Below are positions 6,694 through 14,177 of a stretch of DNA of 24,376 bases, in pieces. Positions within the stretch are counted from its first letter, which is position 1. Every line of letters starts with the position of its first letter. The translations under genes and the position numbers were made by a program. The notes below the pieces were generated by a model. That model did no database searches. It was not told the DNA's origin and saw only the letters and a list, made by a program, of their open reading frames with translations. Origin of the DNA: Candidatus Bathyarchaeota archaeon (lineage in GTDB: Archaea; Thermoproteota; Bathyarchaeia; TCS64); assembly GCA_026394265.1 (NCBI GenBank), contig JAPKYO010000067.1:1-24376 (forward strand), written 5' to 3'.

Positions 6694-7239
6694 CTATACT
6701 CGCTTGGCGTGTGTTTGCAGTTTCTTGCCACGCGCCTGCGGGATGACTCTTAGGCGGGCGCCGGGGAAGTCGAGGCCGAGTTCCCTGCCCTCGTATAGCT
6801 CGTGTAGGAAGAGGGCGAGGGCGCTGACCTCTGAGTGTGGCTGCCCCGTCACTGCGACGTTCCAGTGCGCGGCACCGTACACCTCCCCGGGTACCTTTGC
6901 GCCGCCCACGACGATGAGCTTGGGCGCCGGGTCGGAACGTATCTCCCCAACGACGTCTTGGAAGGGGAGACCATACATGGTGAGGTGGACTACCTTCCCC
7001 TCCCAGCTGCCCAGCACCGGCTTCCAGCCGCTGGCGTACTCGAGGGAAAAGTCTCCCCCCCAGTCGGTGGCGATCTTCCTGATAGACTCCTCGAGTGAGT
7101 CGTCCTGTATGCCCGTGTAGTATGCCTTCTTGGCGCCGAAGGCGCGCGCCGCGAGGAGCAGGTGGGTGGAGACCCTCTTGTCCCGTGATGGCCTGTGGCC
7201 CAGCCGAAGGACCGCCACGGATTGGCTCACGTTCTCCAT
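6694..7239 (-). CDS. trm56: tRNA ribose 2'-O-methyltransferase aTrm56 (position C56)
   Basis: 181 residues from ATG 7239; the frame continues to 7371 but that extension is low-complexity, overlaps the divergent promoter and is not expected in the family. The SPOUT-type enzyme uses S-adenosylmethionine to methylate the ribose of C56 in the T loop, replacing a C/D guide RNA in most archaea. Family signatures: 'LRLGHRPSRDKRVSTHL' at the start (about 8-24), 'LIVVGGAKVPGEVYG' and 'WNVAVTGQPHSEVSALA' in the C-terminal knot region that binds the cofactor. The full length is present and no residues look lost. It is divergently transcribed from the PH-like membrane protein, with separate TATA boxes in the 95-bp gap. 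Confidence 0.93.
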   Translation of the reverse strand: MENVSQSVAVLRLGHRPSRDKRVSTHLLLAARAFGAKKAYYTGIQDDSLEESIRKIATDWGGDFSLEYASGWKPVLGSWEGKVVHLTMYGLPFQDVVGEIRSDPAPKLIVVGGAKVPGEVYGAAHWNVAVTGQPHSEVSALALFLHELYEGRELGLDFPGARLRVIPQARGKKLQTHAKRV

Positions 7240-7270
7240 GTCTATGCCCCACAGTATGGAAAACGTATGC

Positions 7271-7279
7271 GATAAAAGG
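7271..7279 (-). promoter_or_regulatory. TATA box of trm56
   Basis: CCTTTTATC on the minus strand, centred 36 nt upstream of the ATG at 7239, leaving a leader of about 10 nt that contains GGGG. Confidence 0.45.
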
Positions 7280-7297
7280 GTTGAGCCTCCTGCACCA

Positions 7298-7305
7298 TTT
7301 TTAAG
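7298..7305 (+). promoter_or_regulatory. TATA box of the PH-like/ACT gene pair
   Basis: TTTTTAAG on the plus strand; a start point about 27 nt downstream falls next to the TTG at 7335. This supports that start over the GTG at 7308, which would lie between TATA box and transcription start. Confidence 0.5.
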
Positions 7306-7334
7306 CGGTGCCCCGTATAGTCTCTGGAACCCCC

Positions 7335-7937
7335 TTGGCCGAGCAGAACGAGCAGGTGGAGGCGCTCCCACTCATCCAGAAGAGGAGGCTACTCGGGATA
7401 ATCATCCCCGCGATAAACCTCCCATTCTTCGCCTTCAACGCATACCGCACGGTGACCCTCTACCTATCCGGGGCGCCGATGAACTCTGAGGACTTCTACA
7501 GCAGCGCCGTCCTCACCGTTGCCACCCTCTTACTCGCCTTCGCCCTCCCCCAGTGGGTCCCCGTCTACGCGAGCAAGTACACCCTCGAGGCGACCGGGCT
7601 CAAGATCGGCAGGCTGCTGAAAGGCAGCGTATCCCTGCCGTACTCGGAGATCGCGCGGGCAGAGGTCTACATCAGGGAACCCGGTGAGATCCCGGAGGAT
7701 GCAATCGAATACACGAGGACCAACGCCGAGAAGCTCCGGAAGACCGGATTTGGCTTCGTCGACTTCACAAACTCGGAGTCCAACATCGTCCTACTCATGT
7801 CGGGTAGGAAGATCTACATGATCTCCCCCGCTAAGCCCAGGGCATTCCTGAAAAGCCTCAAGAAGAGGGCGCCCAAGCTCACGGCGAAGATCGTCGAGCT
7901 GAACGCCAAGGGCAAGACGATCCAGGAGCTCGAGTAG
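7335..7937 (+). CDS. Membrane protein with PH-like domain
   Basis: 200 residues from TTG 7335 (chosen from the promoter position; a GTG at 7308 would precede the inferred transcription start). A short N-terminal tail is followed by two hydrophobic helices, about 22-44 (GIIIPAINLPFFAFNAYRTV) and 57-80 (AVLTVATLLLAFALPQWVPV), then a soluble region of strands and a C-terminal helix: 'YTLEATGLKIG', 'VSLPYSEIARAEVYI', 'NIVLLMSGRKIYMISP', 'FLKSLKKRAPKL'. This layout, 'convert to a canonical surface, then compare with a phosphoinositide-like fold', is that of bacterial/archaeal PH-like domains attached to membrane helices. Function is unknown. The ACT-domain gene begins immediately after its stop (TAGTTG), so the two are certainly one operon. 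Confidence 0.7.
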   Translation: MAEQNEQVEALPLIQKRRLLGIIIPAINLPFFAFNAYRTVTLYLSGAPMNSEDFYSSAVLTVATLLLAFALPQWVPVYASKYTLEATGLKIGRLLKGSVSLPYSEIARAEVYIREPGEIPEDAIEYTRTNAEKLRKTGFGFVDFTNSESNIVLLMSGRKIYMISPAKPRAFLKSLKKRAPKLTAKIVELNAKGKTIQELE

Positions 7938-8381
7938 TTGACCCAGATTACGGGCATGAGGAAGATTCTGGCCGAGACGAGGGTGAAGGAGCACCCGGAC
8001 GATTACTCCATCGTCTTCATAGATCCGAGGGACGAGGAGAAGGCCCGCACACTGCTCCGGGATCTGAAGCCCTACTCCTCCGTGACGTACACCGGTGAGG
8101 AGATCTCTGTGGTCCTACGCTCCGCCGACTGGGCGAAGCTGAAGGCGAGCTTCCCCGGATACAAGGAGGAGGGACCTTACAGGCTCATCACGTTCGACAT
8201 CGTCCTAGACCTGTCGATCGTCGGCTTCCTCTCTGTAGTCTCCACCGCGTTGGCGGAGGCGGGCGTGAGCATATACGCCCTGTCGACGTACCTGAAGGAC
8301 CACATACTGGTTAAGAAGGGGGACGCGGTGAAGGCGGTTTCCATATTGAATGGCCTAGTTTCCGAGGCTAAACGCGGCTAA
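7938..8381 (+). CDS. ACT-domain protein (ACT_7 / CASTOR-like)
   Basis: 147 residues, TTG start directly after the stop of the PH-like gene; AGGAG lies 9 nt upstream. The N-terminal part (about 20-75) looks like the first half of a tandem ACT protein, 'YSIVFIDPRDEEKARTLL'. The C-terminal ACT domain (about 82-140) reads 'RLITFDIVLDLSIVGFLSVV', 'STALAEAGVSIYALSTYL' and 'DHILVKKGDAVKAVSIL'. ACT domains bind small ligands, often amino acids, and this arrangement resembles the ACT_7 proteins that include eukaryotic arginine sensor CASTOR1. It probably senses a small metabolite; any effect on the membrane partner is inference from the tight operon. Confidence 0.8.
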   Translation: MTQITGMRKILAETRVKEHPDDYSIVFIDPRDEEKARTLLRDLKPYSSVTYTGEEISVVLRSADWAKLKASFPGYKEEGPYRLITFDIVLDLSIVGFLSVVSTALAEAGVSIYALSTYLKDHILVKKGDAVKAVSILNGLVSEAKRG

Positions 8382-8404
8382 CGTACTACTATATTGGTAA
8401 CAAC

Positions 8405-8412
8405 CTTAATAG
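8405..8412 (+). promoter_or_regulatory. TATA box of the ECF S-component gene
   Basis: CTTAATAG, centred 32 nt upstream of the ATG at 8440. No convincing ribosome binding site follows, so a leader of only a few bases is likely. Confidence 0.45.
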
Positions 8413-8439
8413 TGGTATGTTGGCTGTGAAGAGTGCATA

Positions 8440-9024
8440 ATGATTAAAGTATCCACATCAAAAGGGCTCAGCTTCATCGCCCTCATGGCGGCGCTCGGCA
8501 ACGTCCTCTCCTTCATCTCCATTCAACTATCACCGATCGTGCCCTCGATACCCCTCGGCCCCGTCAGCTTCTCTCTTGCACTCGACCTATCCCACCTCGC
8601 AACGTTCACGGCGGCTCTTCTGGGCGGCCCGGTGGTCGGCGGGCTCACGGGGCTCGTCGGGGGATTCGTCGCCGCCTTCCAGTTCGGATTCTCACAGGGG
8701 AACATCATCACCGGCATCGGCCTACCCCTGGGAAAGGCCATGACCGGGATCATGGCCGGCATACTCTTCCAACGCATCCGCACCGGCAAGTGGAAGACCC
8801 CCACCGTCACCGTGATCAGCTACATACCCGAGGCAATCTTCACGGCGGTGATCTTCGTCTACCTATACCCAATATTCTACGGCCTCCCCGCCGCCATCGC
8901 GGTGGTCGTTGCTTCCCAGATCATCGTGAAGGCGTTCGTGGAGATGCTCATAATAGGGGTAGTCCTGACCTACATCTCCAAGAGCAGCGGCTTCCAGACC
9001 TTCACGCGCTCCCTTGCTTCATGA
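8440..9024 (+). CDS. ECF transporter substrate-binding (S) component
   Basis: 194 residues, ATG start, almost entirely hydrophobic with about six membrane helices. The first helix carries 'FIALMAALGNVLSFIS', the usual A-L-x-x-A-L-x-x-V pattern that S components use to dock onto the shared EcfT subunit; the loop 'LGPVSFSLALDLSHLATFTAALLGGP' and 'VGGLTGLVGGFVAAF' follow the family pattern. It would capture a vitamin or metal-related substrate and pass it to an EcfA/A'/T module encoded elsewhere; none is in this window. No regulatory RNA element is visible upstream that would hint at the substrate. Confidence 0.82.
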   Translation: MIKVSTSKGLSFIALMAALGNVLSFISIQLSPIVPSIPLGPVSFSLALDLSHLATFTAALLGGPVVGGLTGLVGGFVAAFQFGFSQGNIITGIGLPLGKAMTGIMAGILFQRIRTGKWKTPTVTVISYIPEAIFTAVIFVYLYPIFYGLPAAIAVVVASQIIVKAFVEMLIIGVVLTYISKSSGFQTFTRSLAS

Positions 9025-9026
9025 CT

Positions 9027-9034
9027 GATTTAAG
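9027..9034 (+). promoter_or_regulatory. Possible orphan TATA box
   Basis: GATTTAAG, centred 31 nt upstream of an ATG at 9062 that begins the truncated frame described next. The spacing suits a near-leaderless promoter, now apparently driving a broken gene. Confidence 0.3.
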
Positions 9035-9061
9035 CCCAGACCTCAAGTATCTGCTGGCCCA

Positions 9062-9290
9062 ATGATCATCGACGTCCACACGCGAACGCGTCGTTCTCCC
9101 TGATAACATCCTAAACACCTTACTCGGCGCGGCTGTGATCGTTTTCATCTTCCGCATCCTTGTGAACTGGCAATTCAGGAAACCGGACGAGTCATGTTAC
9201 GCTTTGAAGGGTGAGGTAATGAGACTCTACGTGCTCGGAGTGGTCGATGTCGTTTTAGGGTTAGCCTTGTTTTTCCAGTTATACTGGTAG
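9062..9290 (+). pseudogene. Possible deletion scar: amidohydrolase-like start joined to a small membrane-protein tail
   Basis: An ATG at 9062 opens with M-I-I-D-V-H-T, the usual beginning of amidohydrolase-2 type metal hydrolases, but the frame stops after 13 codons. A second frame, open from 9066 to a TAG at 9288-9290, encodes a small membrane protein with two hydrophobic segments (NTLLGAAVIVFIFRILV and LYVLGVVDVVLGLALFF), but its first standard start codon is GTG 9135, inside the first membrane segment; from there it gives 51 residues. The two pieces together suggest that DNA between two genes was lost. A simple alternative is one small real gene (9135-9290) plus chance. The rest of the 315-base gap 9025-9339 holds only the promoters described. 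Confidence 0.3.
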
Positions 9291-9308
9291 AACCCGGATA
9301 TTCAAAAC

Positions 9309-9320
9309 ATATTTAAATTT
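9309..9320 (+). promoter_or_regulatory. TATA box of the ArsR gene
   Basis: ATATTTAAATTT, centred 26 nt upstream of the ATG at 9340, ideal for a leaderless transcript. A dimeric ArsR regulator could overlap this AT-rich palindrome-like site. Confidence 0.55.
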
Positions 9321-9339
9321 GTATAAACATGATTTTCTC

Positions 9340-9732
9340 ATGCCCGAGTCAAGCGAATCCTTGAAGAGATTTGTGTCCTCTGGAAAATGCGAGTGTTGCA
9401 ATGTCAGTGAGTACATCGAGGAACTCGAGGAGCTGGCTAAACGTGTCGCCAATCATAAGGATGCTAGGATCAAGGGGCGCTTCTTCAAGGCGTTAGGCGA
9501 TGAGAGCCGACAACGGATAATCGGCCTCCTCTCCGTCAGGGAAATGTGTGTATGCGAATTGATGTCTGCTCTTAAAATGACCCAGCCGACAACTAGCCAC
9601 CACTTGAAGATATTAGAAGATGCCGATATAGTAAAGAGCAGAAAAGAGGGCAAGTGGGTTTTCTACAGTGTCTCTGATCTAGGTCGTATGGAGTTACTCA
9701 CATCACTTTTCCCATTAACCTTTTTTCCTTAA
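9340..9732 (+). CDS. ArsR-family metal-responsive transcriptional regulator
   Basis: 130 residues from ATG 9340 (a TTG at 9319 lies inside the TATA region and is rejected). The winged helix-turn-helix spans about 45-115: 'RFFKALGDESRQRIIGLL', the metal-binding motif E-M-C-V-C-E-L at 68-74, recognition helix 'TQPTTSHHLKILEDA', wing 'RKEGKWVFYSVSD'. Besides Cys70 and Cys72, an N-terminal cluster C-E-C-C at 17-20 could contribute metal ligands, as in CadC-like sensors of soft metals. It would repress its target until metal binds. No efflux pump, reductase or chaperone adjoins it; the next gene is the histidine kinase, so it may act on itself or elsewhere. Confidence 0.9.
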   Translation: MPESSESLKRFVSSGKCECCNVSEYIEELEELAKRVANHKDARIKGRFFKALGDESRQRIIGLLSVREMCVCELMSALKMTQPTTSHHLKILEDADIVKSRKEGKWVFYSVSDLGRMELLTSLFPLTFFP

Positions 9733-9842
9733 AATCGAAGTTGTTAAAAATCAGAAGGCTAATTCTAGTTGGAATTAAGCATGGCTCCATTAAGTGTATG
9801 TCATTTGTTAAGACGCCCATACTCCAATAACTTAAAATTACC

Positions 9843-9851
9843 TTTTTATAT
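9843..9851 (+). promoter_or_regulatory. TATA box of the histidine kinase gene
   Basis: TTTTTATAT, about 41 nt upstream of the TTG at 9889; transcription would begin near 9875. A second candidate AAATATATA lies at 9865-9873. The 156-base gap 9733-9888 is AT-rich and holds nothing else I can identify. Confidence 0.4.
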
Positions 9852-9888
9852 CAAAAACTTTAACAAATATATACTCTGGTGTTAAAGT

Positions 9889-12150
9889 TTGATTCATATT
9901 CTCCATATCGAATCCGATGTTGGGATAAGGGTATTTATTAAACAACGCCTTGAGGAGATTGATCCAGAGTTACTTGTTGAATCCACTAATGACACAATTA
10001 GTGACATCTCGAGTATAACTAGCACAAATTTTGATCTTATCCTAATTAGCCATTCTGCGTTGCTCAATACCCTCGATTATATGCGTACACTAAAAGGTAT
10101 AACTAATGCTCCCATAATGATCTATACAACTGAAGGTCGGGATAATCGCGCTAACGAAATTCTCGATATTGATGTTGATAGTTATTTCATTTTAAAATTA
10201 TCTCGTGATGAATCTACTCTCCTAGTAAAGAAGATCAAAACAATCGTTAAGAAGAGGAGAAGAGACGAACTGACTTCGGTAGCTCTTAACACCGGAGTAA
10301 ATGCTATAGTTATTGAATGTGAAAATAAAATAATTTTTTTCAACTCAGTTTTTAAAAGACTTTTTTCGGGGTATAGCGACGATATCGTTGGGAAAAGTCT
10401 ATCCTACTTCGTTTCGGATGTAGAGTGGAAAAATTTTCAAAATTTACTCCAGAAGGGTGGCGAAGGGATTGTAGATTTTACACTTGAGGGAGGGGAAAAA
10501 CACAACTACCAAATGTGGGTAAATTTTTCTAAAATAAATGGAAAAGAAGTCACGATTATTCAACTCCAAGACATAACCACTACTCACCTATATGAACAAC
10601 GGTTGAAAAAATTGCATGAATTTGCCCCTAAAATATTTTATCAACGTAATCTTGAGGATCTAATTAAGAACACTTTCAACGTTATTGAGGCGAATTTTGA
10701 TTATGAGTTAATTAGTTTTTTGATTGTTGAGAGGAATGAGCTTGTTTGTTTAGATCGGCGTTGGAGAAAACGCGGCTTTAAACTATCACTAGATGGAGAG
10801 AGTATTATTGCTCGTTCTGTACGCGAAGGGAAGTCGGTTACAAATTATGATCATGATAATACCTTAATAGATGATATTATTATCAAGTCGGAGCTCTCGG
10901 TTCCAATTAGAGATAGAGCTGATGTTGTAGCCGTACTGAATCTTCGGAGCACCAAAGCAAATGCTTTCACAAATGATGATATAGTTCTAGTCGAGGTTCT
11001 TTGTATATACATCGGTTGCACATACTATCTTATTAGAGAGCTACAGTCTGTTATCAATTTTCGAACACAATATTTTGAGCTCTTAAAAGGGCTTGATGAG
11101 GCGGTGTACCTAATAATAGATTCTCACTTTGCTTATGCAAATCAAAGGGGTTTTGAATTACTTGGTTACAAACACTCCTCTGAGGTAGTTGGTAAAGAAA
11201 TTTCTCCAAATATTGCCCCAAAATACCTAGCTATACTCCAAGAAAGGCTCAAAAACAAGTCTAATAATGAGTTTATTGATAACTATGAGATAAAACTTGT
11301 CAAGAACGATGGGTCGAATATTGATATACTCGTGATTGCTTCTAGCGTACTCTTCGATGGAAAACCAGCTTATCTGATCATAGAGAAGGTTAATGAAAAT
11401 TCAAAATTAATGCAGGCACAACTCAAGAAATATTTAAATTATCTTGAGAATCAGGTTGAGAAGAAAAACCAAGAACTTCTTGAATCCCGACAGTTTGTAT
11501 CGGCGGGTAAAATTGCTAGTATGGTCGGTCACGATCTTCGTAGTCCTCTACAATCAATTAGAAACGCGACCTATCTTATTCGCAAACAACCCGAAAGAAG
11601 TGAAGAGATGTTGACCTCGATCGAAACCTCGATTGAACGAGCTCTCTCGATGCTCGAAGATTTGAGAAATCAGACAATGGAGACATCCCTAAAGATCGAG
11701 TCAATAGACATCAATAAACTAATAACCAATATAACAAAGGAGATATCGCCTACAGAGAATATCGAGTTTGTTGTTAATTTAGATCCTGAGTTAATAGCTG
11801 TTGAGATCGATTCTCTTAAAATTAGGAGGGTTATTGATAATCTTTTAAGAAATGCGTTGGAGGCGATGCCTAATGGAGGAAAACTCGTAATTGAGACGAA
11901 GAGCGACGATGATAAATTCGCAATAACTATAATGGATACTGGTGTAGGTATACCCGAAGATCGCTTACCCCACCTCTTCAAACCGTTCTACACAACAAAG
12001 TCGAAAGGACTAGGACTTGGTTTAGTTTATTGTAAAACCGCTGTCGAGGTCCATGGTGGAACTATTGAAGTTGAGTCAAAGATCGGTAAAGGAACAGTTT
12101 TTAAGATTTTATTAAGGAAACGTGTTGCGTCGAAGAGAATGGGGTTATAA
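9889..12150 (+). CDS. Soluble multi-domain sensor histidine kinase with degenerate N-terminal receiver
   Basis: 753 residues; TTG 9889 is the first start after an in-frame stop at 9883. Domains: receiver-like fold 1-118, PAS about 128-232, GAF about 242-380, PAS about 392-500, coiled-coil 505-540, HisKA with phosphoacceptor His548 in H-D-L-R-S-P, and HATPase 640-745 with N box N651-L-L-R-N655, D683-T-G-V-G and K706-G-L-G-L-G-L. No membrane helix, so it senses cytoplasmic signals. In the receiver, the phosphoacceptor Asp is replaced by Ser54 ('FDLILISHS'), so it should not accept phosphate; Thr80/81 and Lys103 remain. Composition is AT-richer than the flanking backbone. The response regulator begins 2 nt after its stop, and its intact receiver is recognisably similar to this degenerate one. 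Confidence 0.92.
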   Translation: MIHILHIESDVGIRVFIKQRLEEIDPELLVESTNDTISDISSITSTNFDLILISHSALLNTLDYMRTLKGITNAPIMIYTTEGRDNRANEILDIDVDSYFILKLSRDESTLLVKKIKTIVKKRRRDELTSVALNTGVNAIVIECENKIIFFNSVFKRLFSGYSDDIVGKSLSYFVSDVEWKNFQNLLQKGGEGIVDFTLEGGEKHNYQMWVNFSKINGKEVTIIQLQDITTTHLYEQRLKKLHEFAPKIFYQRNLEDLIKNTFNVIEANFDYELISFLIVERNELVCLDRRWRKRGFKLSLDGESIIARSVREGKSVTNYDHDNTLIDDIIIKSELSVPIRDRADVVAVLNLRSTKANAFTNDDIVLVEVLCIYIGCTYYLIRELQSVINFRTQYFELLKGLDEAVYLIIDSHFAYANQRGFELLGYKHSSEVVGKEISPNIAPKYLAILQERLKNKSNNEFIDNYEIKLVKNDGSNIDILVIASSVLFDGKPAYLIIEKVNENSKLMQAQLKKYLNYLENQVEKKNQELLESRQFVSAGKIASMVGHDLRSPLQSIRNATYLIRKQPERSEEMLTSIETSIERALSMLEDLRNQTMETSLKIESIDINKLITNITKEISPTENIEFVVNLDPELIAVEIDSLKIRRVIDNLLRNALEAMPNGGKLVIETKSDDDKFAITIMDTGVGIPEDRLPHLFKPFYTTKSKGLGLGLVYCKTAVEVHGGTIEVESKIGKGTVFKILLRKRVASKRMGL

Positions 12151-12152
12151 TT

Positions 12153-12665
12153 TTGATAAATCGAAAACATGAGATGGATGTTGCTAAAACCTCATCTACT
12201 TCTTCTCGATCGAAAATTAGAACTCAATCTCAAAAATGTAACCGACTTAAAGTTTTGCATATCGATGACGATTTGAATCAACTCATGTATGCGAAGATAT
12301 TTTTAGAAGATTGTGATCCTGAGCTTTGGATTGAGTCGGTCTCTCATCCATCCGAGGTGGTGGATGTCATATCCGTAGATGACTTTGACTGTATAATTTC
12401 CGACTATCAGATGGATGAGATGGATGGGATCACCTTGACCCAGAAGGTGCGTAAGACGAGTGACGTCCCAATAATTATTTATACGGGAAGGGGTAGCGAG
12501 GAGATCGAAGAAGTTGCATTGGCTGCTGGAGCCAATGGTTATGTCCAAAAGGAGATGGATCCGACCCATTACAAGGGTTTGTATGCGCAGATACTCGGCG
12601 TAGTCCATGAAAAAACGAGTGGGATAATTAGAAAATTTACGAATCATCCCCATCATTTAGGATAA
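12153..12665 (+). CDS. Receiver-only response regulator
   Basis: 170 residues from TTG 12153 (ATG 12174 is an alternative); the first ~30 residues are Ser/Lys-rich and unstructured. The receiver spans about 31-155: acidic D38-D39-D40 in 'VLHIDDD', phosphoacceptor D84 in 'FDCIISDYQMDEMDG', T111 in 'IIIYTGRG', K123 in 'YVQKEMD'. There is no output domain, so it probably works by protein contact or as a phosphate relay. It shares the motif pattern 'HI-D-PEL-IES' with the kinase's own degenerate receiver, suggesting duplication. It starts 2 nt after the kinase stop and is the presumed partner. It converges on the phospholipase-like gene with a 9-nt gap. Confidence 0.9.
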   Translation: MINRKHEMDVAKTSSTSSRSKIRTQSQKCNRLKVLHIDDDLNQLMYAKIFLEDCDPELWIESVSHPSEVVDVISVDDFDCIISDYQMDEMDGITLTQKVRKTSDVPIIIYTGRGSEEIEEVALAAGANGYVQKEMDPTHYKGLYAQILGVVHEKTSGIIRKFTNHPHHLG

Positions 12666-12674
12666 TTATTTATA

Positions 12675-14108
12675 TTATGATTTATCCAAATTTTTCGAAT
12701 TTGTCTTAAATAATATGAAATATCCCAAAAATAAAGCGATGCCGAGGGTGATGACTTCAATCGGATAACCCGGTATATCGTTGCTGTTCTTGGTTAAAAC
12801 GATCTTTCGTGTGGTTGATTGGTCATCGGCTACCTGCGCTTTGGTTGTGTTTGCCTTGTAGCCGGTCTTCGATGCATTGATGGTGTAGTTGCCGATGCGG
12901 GCGTCACTGAATGTGGTCGTGCCGTCGGTGGCTGTGGTGGCTTGGAGTGGTGCTTGTCCCGTTGGGGTTTGTTTTGTCGTGATCGTTGCCCCTGATAATG
13001 GGGTGTTTTTTTCGTCTGTCGTTGTGATCTTGAGGGTGCCCGTTCTCGGGGTGATGCTGAGTGGTATCTGGGTGCTTGTCGCTCCCTCGTAGGTGGGGTC
13101 TCCGGTCCACGTGGCTTTGATGGTGTAGCTGCCTACTGCGAGGGTGATGGGTGCGGAGTAGGCGCCGTGTGTGGACGTCGTCGTTGTTAGTGTGGCCCAG
13201 TTGTCGCTTACCTTTTGGTGGATGGTGATAGTCGCGGAGATGTCTGCGTTTATCGTGCCCGAGATTGTGATCTGCTCGTTCTCCTTCGCGTTCGTCTTGG
13301 ATGCTAAGCATGTTATGGTGGTCGGGGTCTTCGAGAGCGTGTAGGCGTCGTATAGGGTGGAGAGGACATCGGCGACATCGTTGGTGGCGTAGTTGACGGA
13401 CTCCCACGAGCGTTCGGTGAATGTTGTGCTTGTCCAGTTGTAGTTCTGGTCCATCCACTTCGCGGTGTAGGTTTGTCCGCCGTCGAGGGTCGTGTCGAGG
13501 GCGAGTTGCCTCGTCGCGTCCCCAGCCGAGAGGGTAGTGAGGGCTCCGTCGAACTGGAGTGGCTTGATGTACGTCGCCGAGTATGTTGACGTTATTCCGT
13601 TGACGTGGTTCTCGTAGTCGGGGTGGTGGACCTCCGTTCCCCAGTCGGTCGAGGCGCCCATGACGTGGCCGAAGACGGCGACGTCGGCTATGTAGTGGGT
13701 CATGGCGCCGGAGTGTTTCGCGGCCTCTGGGTAGTTCGCGGCATTCAGGTATGTGAGGGCGGCTTGGTACTCCGCCTCCGCCCTCTTTGCCGCCGCGTCG
13801 TCCTGGAGCGCGCCGGTGGAGCTGTAGTAGATGTGGTGTTTGGTTGTGTCGCCGATGCCTCCCTGGGTCGAGGGGAGGTCGGGTAGCTCGGTGCCGAAGA
13901 GGTAGCTCGGGAGGTTGTCGGTGATGTATTGCTTCTTTTCGGCGGGGAGCCAGTCGAGGGCGTGTTGGGCGATCCAGTCGTGTGTGCCGTAGTCGGGGTT
14001 GTTGGGGTCTGCGCTGTAGCCTCCGTTGCTCCAGGCGTATGCGCGGGTCTGGGGGAGGGTGAGGATGAGGATGAGGACGAGAATGGAGGTCCAGGCGGCG
14101 CGGCGCAT
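12675..14108 (-). CDS. Secreted, membrane-anchored zinc phospholipase C-fold protein
   Basis: 477 residues, ATG 14108. An N-terminal signal peptide (hydrophobic core 9-19) ends T-R-A-Y-A, so cleavage before W26 would expose an N-terminal Trp, as in bacterial zinc PLC and P1 nuclease where that Trp binds zinc. The other eight ligand positions are all there: H43, D77, H91/H92, H138-x3-D142-x5-H148, H162-x3-E166. Then follow two Ig-like beta domains (about 265-350), a carboxypeptidase-regulatory-like repeat (about 355-440) and a C-terminal P-G-Y-P-I-E plus membrane helix with a short Lys tail. It should hydrolyse phospholipids or phosphodiesters outside the cell. It lies downstream of the terminase genes but has its own promoter. 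Confidence 0.85.
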   Translation of the reverse strand: MRRAAWTSILVLILILTLPQTRAYAWSNGGYSADPNNPDYGTHDWIAQHALDWLPAEKKQYITDNLPSYLFGTELPDLPSTQGGIGDTTKHHIYYSSTGALQDDAAAKRAEAEYQAALTYLNAANYPEAAKHSGAMTHYIADVAVFGHVMGASTDWGTEVHHPDYENHVNGITSTYSATYIKPLQFDGALTTLSAGDATRQLALDTTLDGGQTYTAKWMDQNYNWTSTTFTERSWESVNYATNDVADVLSTLYDAYTLSKTPTTITCLASKTNAKENEQITISGTINADISATITIHQKVSDNWATLTTTTSTHGAYSAPITLAVGSYTIKATWTGDPTYEGATSTQIPLSITPRTGTLKITTTDEKNTPLSGATITTKQTPTGQAPLQATTATDGTTTFSDARIGNYTINASKTGYKANTTKAQVADDQSTTRKIVLTKNSNDIPGYPIEVITLGIALFLGYFILFKTNSKNLDKS

Positions 14109-14130
14109 GGTGGATGAGTGGTGTGGTGGT

Positions 14131-14138
14131 GTTATAGC
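14131..14138 (-). promoter_or_regulatory. TATA box of the phospholipase-like gene
   Basis: GCTATAAC on the minus strand, centred 27 nt before the ATG at 14108, implying a leaderless transcript separate from the terminase genes. Confidence 0.5.
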
Positions 14139-14177
14139 CTCTCCGGGTGGGCGCGTGCATGGGGTTTCCCGTTTCCT

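Noticed and set aside
6757..6769. 13-bp match (GGCGCCGGGGAAG) to the 3' end of tRNA-Ser at 19097-19109, possible left attachment site
   Set aside because: It lies inside the intact C-terminal coding part of trm56 in GC-rich DNA and does not extend to the more distinctive T-loop sequence; chance is the better explanation. No other copy of the tRNA 3' end was seen left of 19096.
7240..7371. N-terminal extension of trm56 to 7371
   Set aside because: It covers the divergent promoter region and both TATA boxes; family length matches the ATG at 7239.
9760..9777. TAATTC-TAGTTG-GAATTA inverted repeat before the histidine kinase
   Set aside because: Only six AT-rich base pairs, expected by chance in such DNA; too weak to call an operator or terminator.
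12904..14160. 418-codon minus-strand frame overlapping the phospholipase-like gene
   Set aside because: Rich in Arg/His/Pro, no signal peptide or motif; it is the frame-shifted shadow of a gene with all zinc ligands.
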